Below, one piece after another: positions 58,153 to 64,000 of a stretch of 64,000 nt of DNA. The notes beneath the pieces are model-generated. The model was not told the DNA's origin. It saw only the letters and a list, made by a program, of their open reading frames with translations, and searched no databases. This stretch comes from Shewanella halifaxensis HAW-EB4 (GTDB lineage: Bacteria; Pseudomonadota; Gammaproteobacteria; Enterobacterales; Shewanellaceae). Location of the stretch: contig NC_010334.1 in NCBI RefSeq assembly GCF_000019185.1, positions 1-64,000 on the forward strand, in the 5' to 3' direction. The stretch's first letter is position 1; every line of letters begins with the position of its first letter. A program made the position numbers and the translations under genes.

Positions 58153-58180
58153 AAAGCCCATAAAACAGGGCTTTATTATC
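58153..58180 (+). terminator. Weak terminator-like hairpin
   Basis: AAAGCCC / GGGCTTT 7-bp stem with an 8-base loop; the tail ATTATC has few T residues. It lies 24 bases after the barrel gene. Confidence 0.45.
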
Positions 58181-58289
58181 TCCTCCTCCCGACAAAAAAC
58201 AGAGTCGTTTTAGTAAGTAACAGACTTGATTAGTCAAAGATTAGGCGTATTGTGATTAAATACGGCGAGTCTGCTACAAGTGATTAAGG

Positions 58290-59240
58290 ATGGTTTCTGT
58301 GCGCATACTGATGATGATTTCTCTGTGCCTAACGCTTAATGCATGCGATAGCGGCGCAAAACATGTGGCGTTAGGTAGTCTTGAGCGGCAACGTATCGCA
58401 CTGACGGCAACTACCAATGAGGTTGTGGTCGCCTTACCTGTAGCGCAAGGTAGCATAGTCACCAAAGGCACTGTGCTGGTGCAACTCGATGATACACAGC
58501 AAAAATCCCACGTCGCCAAGGCATTGGCTGATGTTGCTCAAGCCACTGCCAATTATGAGAAATTACTTAAAGGTGCCCGTGAAGAGGAGATCGCAGCGGC
58601 CAGAGCTGCGGTGGCAGGGACTAGAGCGCGGCTGCAAGAGAGTGAAGCAAATTACCGTCGCATAGCCAGTATGGCCAAGGATAACCTTGCCAGTAAAGCC
58701 GATCTCGACCGTGCCTTGGCCAGCCGTGATGCGGATGCTGCTAACCTTGAGAGCGCTCAGGAAAACCTGTTGGAACTCGTCAGTGGTTCCCGTGAAGAGG
58801 ATATTCGCTTCGCTTTGGCAAACCTGCAGGCCAGCGAGGCTGTGTTGTTGGGTGAGCAGAAGAAACTCGATGACTTAACCATTCGAGCCACCCGCGATGG
58901 TATTCTGGATAATTTGCCTTGGAATTTGGGTGAGCGCGTTACTCAAGGTAGTCCGTTGGCGGTGGTGTTGGCGGGTAAGGCTCCCTTTGCACGAGTCTAC
59001 GTGCCTGAGCCTTACCGGGTGAAGATCAGCATTGGTGATGCGCTATTAGTCCATGTCGATGGCATCGACAATCCCATCGAAGGTAAGGTGCGCTGGATCT
59101 CCAATGAACCCGCTTTCACCCCCTATTATGCGCTTAATCAAGAGGAGCGCTCACGCCTGATGTACCTCGCCGAGGTGCAGCTCCCCGATAGCTCGGCAGC
59201 ACTGCCCAGTGGCGTGCCAGCTCAGGTAGAGATGCCATGA
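58290..59240 (+). CDS. HlyD-family membrane fusion protein (lipoprotein)
   Basis: A 316-residue periplasmic adaptor of an ABC exporter. The N-terminus (MISLCLTLNACDSG) has a lipobox-like Cys near residue 19. A biotinyl-lipoyl-like segment (PVAQGSIVTKGTVLVQLDD), then a helical coiled-coil hairpin with two REEEIAAARAAV / REEDIRFALANL repeats, and a beta-barrel (IRATRDGILDNLPWNLGERV) follow, as in YbhG-type proteins. Its stop overlaps the ATPase start by four bases. Start may be ATG 58290 or a nearby later codon. Confidence 0.9.
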   Translation: MVSVRILMMISLCLTLNACDSGAKHVALGSLERQRIALTATTNEVVVALPVAQGSIVTKGTVLVQLDDTQQKSHVAKALADVAQATANYEKLLKGAREEEIAAARAAVAGTRARLQESEANYRRIASMAKDNLASKADLDRALASRDADAANLESAQENLLELVSGSREEDIRFALANLQASEAVLLGEQKKLDDLTIRATRDGILDNLPWNLGERVTQGSPLAVVLAGKAPFARVYVPEPYRVKISIGDALLVHVDGIDNPIEGKVRWISNEPAFTPYYALNQEERSRLMYLAEVQLPDSSAALPSGVPAQVEMP

Positions 59241-60160
59241 GCGAAACGGTCATCAAAACTACACAGTTATGTCGCGACTTTGGCAGCTTGAAGGCGATCC
59301 AAAATCTAGATTTTGAGGTTGAGAAGGGGCAGATCTACGGCTTTCTCGGCCCCAACGGCTGCGGCAAAACCACCGCAATTCGTATGTTGACCGGTCTACT
59401 GCTGCCAACGGCGGGTGATATTGAGATCTTAGGGCTTCAGTTGCCGCGAGATGCTGAGAAACTACGGTTGAAGATCGGTTATATGACGCAGAAGTTCTCT
59501 CTGTATGATGATCTTACCGTTAAAGAGAACCTTAAATTTATCGCTAAAATCTACGGTTTATCTCGTCGTGAACAAACCGCTCGTATTCAAGAGTTATTGA
59601 ACACCTATGGACTAGAACAAAAAGCCGACCAGCTGGCTGGCAGCATGAGTGGTGGCCAGAAGCAGCGCCTAGGCTTGGCGGCAGCAACCATGCATAAGCC
59701 TGAACTGCTATTTTTAGATGAGCCTACCTCGGCTGTGGATCCTGAGAATCGGCGTGATTTTTGGGAGAAGCTATTCGATCTGTGTGAACAGGGCACCACT
59801 ATCTTAGTCTCGACCCACTATATGGATGAGGCCGAGCGTTGCCATAAGCTTGCTATACTCGAGGCTGGCGTTAAGCGTGTCGATGGCTCGCCTGAACAAC
59901 TGATGCAAAATATGGGCGCACAGGTGGTTGAGGTTGAATCGACAAGCCTAAGAAGACTTAAACAAGAGTTGCTGGCACTTCCTGAAGTAATTAGCGCCGC
60001 TCAGCTCGGTTCCAGATTAAGAGTCTTAGTTAAAACCAGCTGTCATGATCCCATCGCTTTTCTGAGTCAAAAGCAGTCTCTTGCACTCGACGCGCTAACA
60101 CTGGTGAGGCCGAGCCTTGAGGATGTATTCGTCACCTGTACGGGTAAGGGGCGTCAATGA
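59237..60160 (+). CDS. ABC transporter ATP-binding protein
   Basis: A 307-residue nucleotide-binding subunit. Walker A GPNGCGKTTAIRM (about residue 36), signature SGGQKQRLGL (about 138), Walker B LLFLDEPTSAVD and the switch His in VSTHYMDEAERCH are all present. It has one ATPase domain, unlike E. coli YbhF, which has two. Overlaps both neighbours by four bases, so the three form one operon. Substrate is unknown; YbhGFSR/Yad-like exporters move drugs or hydrophobic compounds. Confidence 0.95.
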   Translation: MSETVIKTTQLCRDFGSLKAIQNLDFEVEKGQIYGFLGPNGCGKTTAIRMLTGLLLPTAGDIEILGLQLPRDAEKLRLKIGYMTQKFSLYDDLTVKENLKFIAKIYGLSRREQTARIQELLNTYGLEQKADQLAGSMSGGQKQRLGLAAATMHKPELLFLDEPTSAVDPENRRDFWEKLFDLCEQGTTILVSTHYMDEAERCHKLAILEAGVKRVDGSPEQLMQNMGAQVVEVESTSLRRLKQELLALPEVISAAQLGSRLRVLVKTSCHDPIAFLSQKQSLALDALTLVRPSLEDVFVTCTGKGRQ

Positions 60161-61302
60161 AGACGCTTTACCGACTACAGGCGATAGTGATGAAAGAGCT
60201 AACTCAGCTTAAGCGCGACAGAATGACCTTTGGTATGGTGGTGATGATCCCACTGATCCAGTTGATGCTATTTGGTTTTGCCATTAATACCAATATTCGG
60301 GATATCCCGGTCGGGGTTGTTGATCAAAGCCAAACCGCCTTGAGTCGTGTGCTAATTCAAACCGTAAGAGCCACTCAGGTGGTGGAATTCACCGAACATT
60401 TTTATGATACCGAGAGTGCTCATGCTGCTATCGCCCGTGGTGAAGTTAGAGCGGTATTAGTGATCCCTAACGATGTCAGTCAGCGTTTAGTACGCCACAA
60501 AACTGTGGGGCTCGGCACGCCACCCTCCAGTGATGAAGAAACCAGTCGCCCTGTGGCGCAGTGGATTGTGGATGGCTCAGATACTATGGTGGCTGCGGCG
60601 ATAAAAAGCCTGCGTGCCATGCCATTAACTGCGCTGCTTGGGATGCCCGCTAATCGAACCACTCCGACATTTGAGGTGGCGTTGTTTTATAACCCAGAGC
60701 AGCGCACCGCGGTGAATATCGTACCTGGACTGGTGGGGGTCATTCTGACCATGACCATGATTATGTTTACCTCGGCTGCCATTGTACGTGAGCGTGAACG
60801 GGGAAACTTAGAGATGCTGATCACCACGCCAATTCGCCCCATAGAGCTAATGCTGGGTAAAATTATCCCCTACATGTTTATCGGCATTGTGCAGGTCATC
60901 ATTATTCTTGGTCTGGGATATAGTGTTTTTGATGTGCCGATAAACGGTAGTTTGCTGCAGCTGGCCGGGGCGACCTTACTGTTTATTATGGCGAGTCTAA
61001 CCTTGGGGCTCGTGATCTCGACCATAGCCAAAAGCCAGCTACAGTCGATGCAGATGACCATTTTTGTGCTGTTGCCCTCGATTCTCTTATCTGGATTTAT
61101 GTTCCCTTACGAGGGGATGCCTATTGAGGCGCAGTATATTGCAGAGGCGCTGCCTGCCACGCACTTTATGCGACTTATTCGTGGTGTGGTGTTGCGAGAT
61201 GTTGAAATTATCGATATGACCTATGACGTGACTTGGTTGGCGGCATTTACGATTATTGGTCTCATCGTGGCATCGATGCGCTTTAAAAAGAATTTAGGCT
61301 AA
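60157..61302 (+). CDS. ABC-2 type transporter permease
   Basis: A 381-residue membrane subunit. It has an N-terminal membrane helix (VVMIPLIQLMLFGFAIN), a long periplasmic region to about residue 175, and five C-terminal hydrophobic segments including IVPGLVGVILTMTMIM and VQVIIILGLGY. The segment ERERGNLEMLITTPIRPIELMLGK is the ABC-2/YbhS-YhhJ signature. With only one permease gene, the transporter probably acts as a homodimer. Ends about 320 bases before the next plus-strand gene. Confidence 0.93.
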   Translation: MKTLYRLQAIVMKELTQLKRDRMTFGMVVMIPLIQLMLFGFAINTNIRDIPVGVVDQSQTALSRVLIQTVRATQVVEFTEHFYDTESAHAAIARGEVRAVLVIPNDVSQRLVRHKTVGLGTPPSSDEETSRPVAQWIVDGSDTMVAAAIKSLRAMPLTALLGMPANRTTPTFEVALFYNPEQRTAVNIVPGLVGVILTMTMIMFTSAAIVRERERGNLEMLITTPIRPIELMLGKIIPYMFIGIVQVIIILGLGYSVFDVPINGSLLQLAGATLLFIMASLTLGLVISTIAKSQLQSMQMTIFVLLPSILLSGFMFPYEGMPIEAQYIAEALPATHFMRLIRGVVLRDVEIIDMTYDVTWLAAFTIIGLIVASMRFKKNLG

Positions 61303-61318
61303 TCTATATCGTCAGCCA

Positions 61319-61465
61319 CTAGTTATAACCTAGGATATAGCTAGGGGTTTCATCTTCTCGTTCTTCTGTCTGATCCTGCTCTTGTTTTAACTCGGACTCA
61401 CTATCGGGGATTTTACATAGAGCAAAATCGCTCTGGTGATAGATATTCAAAAAGTAGTTTTCCAT
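61319..61465 (-). CDS. Possible small acidic protein (48 residues)
   Basis: In the 324-bp gap between the permease and nlpC gene there is a minus-strand frame of 48 codons, beginning ATG GAA AAC at 61465 and ending TAG at 61319. The product begins MENYFLNIYHQSDFALC and is highly acidic in the middle (QEQDQTEEREDE). A GGA lies eight bases upstream of the ATG. It is not similar to anything I recognise; I can see no reason other than codon integrity and RBS for calling it. The permease stop is 17 bases away on the other strand. Confidence 0.4.
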   Translation of the reverse strand: MENYFLNIYHQSDFALCKIPDSESELKQEQDQTEEREDETPSYILGYN

Positions 61466-61626
61466 ATAAGCATTCCATTAATTAGCTTGCCTGTTTAATT
61501 ATGTATAGTTTAAAAAACAGCTTTGATCGCCTTATGGGAAAATTTATTTACTGTTTGCTATTATTTAATCTTATTTTTAGCTCGCTGAGTTAAAGTTTAA
61601 ATGAGCGTTTTAAGATTTGGATAAAA

Positions 61627-62097
61627 ATGAGATTTTTAGCGGTTCTATTTTTTGCAGCATTGTTGAGCGCCTGTTCTAGTGCGCCATCTCAGTTGAACTC
61701 AGCGGATAAAACACCCTCTTTATCGAATACTCCTGAGACAAAAAATCAATTAATACAGATGCATCGAGAGTGGAAGGGCGTTCCATATCGTTTAGGGGGG
61801 ATGGGTAAGGGCGGTATCGACTGCTCGGGGTTTGTGTTATTGACCCTCCAGAGCCGTTTTGGAGTGCAACTGCCTAGAACCACAGCGCAACAGAAAGAGA
61901 TGGGTAAGAGCGTTAGTAAGAGCCAGTTACGCGCTGGTGATCTGGTGTTTTTTAAAACGGGTTGGAGCACTCGTCATGTGGGGATTTACATCGGGGATTC
62001 CCAGTTCCTGCATGCCTCGACTAGCCAAGGTGTGATGATCTCTAGCTTGAATAATAGCTATTGGAAGCAAAAGTACTGGTTATCGAGGAGACTGTGA
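61627..62097 (+). CDS. NlpC/P60 family lipoprotein peptidase
   Basis: A 156-residue lipoprotein (LFFAALLSAC, lipobox) with an NlpC/P60 cysteine-peptidase domain of about 105 residues. The catalytic Cys is in GGIDCSGFVLLTLQ (about residue 66), the His in STRHVGIYIGDSQFLH (about 117) and a second His in FLHAST. Family enzymes such as Spr/MepS cut peptidoglycan stems. It is a single gene; no operon partner is seen. Usual length of small NlpC lipoproteins. Confidence 0.92.
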   Translation: MRFLAVLFFAALLSACSSAPSQLNSADKTPSLSNTPETKNQLIQMHREWKGVPYRLGGMGKGGIDCSGFVLLTLQSRFGVQLPRTTAQQKEMGKSVSKSQLRAGDLVFFKTGWSTRHVGIYIGDSQFLHASTSQGVMISSLNNSYWKQKYWLSRRL

Positions 62098-62176
62098 TTG
62101 GAGTGCCTCAAAGTGCTAGCAAGCTTGAGTTAGCATTCTGAGGCGATATTTTGCTGAGATTTGATAGTAATTGCGA

Positions 62177-63109
62177 TTAGAAGCGACGACCGACCGAAAG
62201 TAGCAGCTGATCCCAGTTTAAGAATCCGTATTCGATAAACACGTTCCACTCATCTTTTGGACCGAAATCGTACACCATGCTGACCGACATATTGTGGCTT
62301 TCAGAGCTGACTAAGTGAACATCATAATCGATGGCTATCCCGCCAGGTCTTCCGAGTAGCGGAATATTGAAGTCGTAACTACCACCAATTTTCTGATTGA
62401 TCATCTGATAGTTATAGCCGACTAAGAAGGCTAGCTTGTCGCCGCCAACATCATATCTTTGCCCCATACGCACCGAGCCGATATAGGTTTGAATCGTGCT
62501 ATCTGTAGTGGTTGTCCACGAGTTGGTAAAGGCAGCTACGCCAGTGAAGATAAACGGATGCATGCCTGGGATCACCTCGGCTTGCCCTGCCAGTACCGCG
62601 CCTAAGCCTAAATTATAAGCCGTGTACTCGATAGGAATAGGCAACACCATATCGATACCGCTATTGCCTAAGCCTTCTGCGTTACTCAAGTCCGCTAGAA
62701 TATCTTTGTGACCCTTAGTGTAACCTGCAAGACCATAGATATTCAGGAATGGCAGCACCCAAGCATCGGCCCTAAGCTGAATACTTTCATCTTCTCCGGT
62801 GATGATCACATCGTCCGCAGGGATCACCACATTGGCATTAAGCTTGTTTAGCCAGCCACTGCCTCTTAGGCCGAGGTTGAAATTGTCTTTGGCATCGTAA
62901 GCAACCGATTGCTTGTTGTAGTAAATATTAAAACCGACAGGAATAGGTAACTGATAACCTAGCTCACGCGCCTTATCGCCCCAAATAGGCAGATTGCTCC
63001 AGTGGGCAGGTTGTTTGCGCTCGATGTCTGTTGTGTCGCTATTGGTGTTGGCCCACGAATTAAAGGTGATAGCACTCAGTAGCATCACAGTAACAAGGTG
63101 TTTGTTCAT
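62177..63109 (-). CDS. Exported protein, probable outer-membrane barrel
   Basis: A 310-residue conserved-looking protein with signal peptide (MLLSAITFNSWA, cleaved before NTNSD). It has repeated aromatic and hydrophobic beta-strand-like segments (FLNIYGLAGYTKGHKD, FIFTGVAAFTNSWTTT, FLVGYNYQMI) and ends with a barrel-like VGRRF. The name of the family is not clear to me. It is 23 bases downstream of a BamA-like gene on the same strand, suggesting a shared operon and envelope role. Confidence 0.7.
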   Translation of the reverse strand: MNKHLVTVMLLSAITFNSWANTNSDTTDIERKQPAHWSNLPIWGDKARELGYQLPIPVGFNIYYNKQSVAYDAKDNFNLGLRGSGWLNKLNANVVIPADDVIITGEDESIQLRADAWVLPFLNIYGLAGYTKGHKDILADLSNAEGLGNSGIDMVLPIPIEYTAYNLGLGAVLAGQAEVIPGMHPFIFTGVAAFTNSWTTTTDSTIQTYIGSVRMGQRYDVGGDKLAFLVGYNYQMINQKIGGSYDFNIPLLGRPGGIAIDYDVHLVSSESHNMSVSMVYDFGPKDEWNVFIEYGFLNWDQLLLSVGRRF

Positions 63110-63132
63110 TTATCTCGATCTCTAGATTAAAT

Positions 63133-64000
63133 TTAAAAAGCTTCGGTAAAGGTAAGGTAGAAGCCGCTGTCATCGTCACTAAAACCTAGATCGACGCGTA
63201 CGTTCATCCGAGGTTGCAACTCATAGCGGTAACCAAAGCCATAGCTATATAGAAGTTTTTCGTACAGTTGGATATCTGTGCCAGCGATGGAGCCGACACC
63301 TGCCCAAATCGTTGCCCCATGAGCCGATAGCTCTCCATTGCCACGCAAGAAAGTATGGCGATATTCTAAGGTGTGTTCGATAGCAGACTTATCGCGGTAA
63401 CGCCCTTGATAGAGGCCACGCAGTGATGACTGTCCGCCGAGTGTAGGCAGATCGTAGTAAGGCACTTCGCCTTCACTCCACTGGTAAGCGTTATAGAAAG
63501 CCAGCACCTTCCCTAACGACAGTGTTAGGTAATAGCGTTGGTCGATCAGAATTTTTTGGTACTGGTTATCGCTACCAAAGCTTGGGTTATAGTTGATGTA
63601 CTCAAAGTTGAGGTACTGACCCTGCCAAGCGTTTACCGTGACATCGCGGCTATCGTAATTGAACGAGAAGCCTAAGCCTATCGATAACGGCTTATCTTTA
63701 AATTGCTGAAAGTTCTCATCATCGATTGCCGTTGGTGGCAGGTTAGTTTGGTCTGGTTTGAAGTAATTTAGGCGTAGGGCGGGGCCAAAATAGAAGCCGT
63801 AATCACTCTTAAAATCCAAGTTCGCGTGATAGGTCAGCGAGGTCTTATTTAATAGGGTATCGTCCGATGCTGGCTGTTTTTTACCTGCGTCATAACCCAC
63901 GCCCCAGAAGTTCTCACTCTGATCGGCTAATACGAATAGGCCACTGTAACGGATGTCATCGTTATCGAAAAATAGGTTTTGTCTCGAACGCAGGCTGTAG
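63133..64000 (-). CDS. BamA/TamA-like surface-antigen barrel protein (5' end beyond window)
   Basis: The open frame continues beyond the right edge with no start visible; translation of the last 100 bases gives LFFDNDDIRYSGLFVLADQ and joins the rest in frame. The C-terminal 288 residues are a beta-barrel of the Omp85/surface-antigen type: GPALRLNYF, GLGFSFNYDSRDVTVNAWQG, LGGQSSLRGLYQGRYRDKSA (with the RGF-like RG motif) and a C-terminal VDLGFSDDDSGFYLTFTEAF, ending in Phe. It may be patatin-linked or a short Omp85; the N-terminal part would decide. Confidence 0.8.
   Translation of the reverse strand, partial: YSLRSRQNLFFDNDDIRYSGLFVLADQSENFWGVGYDAGKKQPASDDTLLNKTSLTYHANLDFKSDYGFYFGPALRLNYFKPDQTNLPPTAIDDENFQQFKDKPLSIGLGFSFNYDSRDVTVNAWQGQYLNFEYINYNPSFGSDNQYQKILIDQRYYLTLSLGKVLAFYNAYQWSEGEVPYYDLPTLGGQSSLRGLYQGRYRDKSAIEHTLEYRHTFLRGNGELSAHGATIWAGVGSIAGTDIQLYEKLLYSYGFGYRYELQPRMNVRVDLGFSDDDSGFYLTFTEAF

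Overview
The window is the replication-origin-proximal region of a gammaproteobacterial chromosome, almost certainly a marine Shewanella. Evidence is the dnaA-dnaN-recF-gyrB order followed by an HDOD gene and glyS/glyQ, protein sequences typical of the genus, and the variable regions of the complete 16S gene. Coding is dense and largely housekeeping. There is no prophage, transposase gene or CRISPR array.

Layout. 1-7.5 kb: dnaA, dnaN, recF and gyrB, plus an HDOD protein. 7.5-17.5 kb: glyS/glyQ, tag, a small membrane protein, a large secreted TolB-like/amidohydrolase fusion, tusA, ybaK and a GNAT gene. 17.6-23.4 kb: the aerobic fatty-acid oxidation operon fadBA, divergent from pepQ and a YigZ-family gene. 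23.5-32.4 kb: two trkH-hemG pairs face each other around a two-cysteine ArsR regulator and run into trkA-rsmB-fmt-def on the minus strand. 32.6-41.5 kb: LysM protein, dprA, smg, an M9 peptidase lipoprotein on the opposite strand, then yrdD-like, tsaC, hemF, aroE, a DUF1488 gene and a divergent gamma-carbonic anhydrase. 41.6-47.5 kb: one complete rRNA operon (16S-23S-5S-tRNA-Asp) with two promoters, boxA signals and processing stems. 47.7-57.3 kb: YkgJ-type protein, nsrR, yibQ-ctpA-envC-gpmI, yibN, secB, gpsA and a YhiN-type flavoprotein. 57.5-64 kb: an outer-membrane protein, an HlyD/ABC exporter, a 48-codon ORF, an NlpC/P60 lipoprotein and two outer-membrane genes, the last cut by the window edge.

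The less ordinary content is mostly non-coding. Three exact and one near-exact 16-bp parS palindromes lie 3.8-16.5 kb into the window; one is the core of a 36-bp perfect palindrome that also looks like a terminator, and one lies inside a coding sequence. Two related 265/266-bp MITE-like elements with ATACCAAT ends sit in opposite orientations; one fills the whole gpmI-envC gap. dprA appears to start at ATT. A truncated MOSC-like gene lies next to one MITE. A run of hairpins lies beside the M9 peptidase gene that interrupts a conserved gene order. A likely PsrA operator precedes fadB, and a likely operator precedes the ArsR gene. No clearly new multi-gene system was found; the best candidate for new biology is the BigR-like regulator between duplicated hemG/trkH genes.
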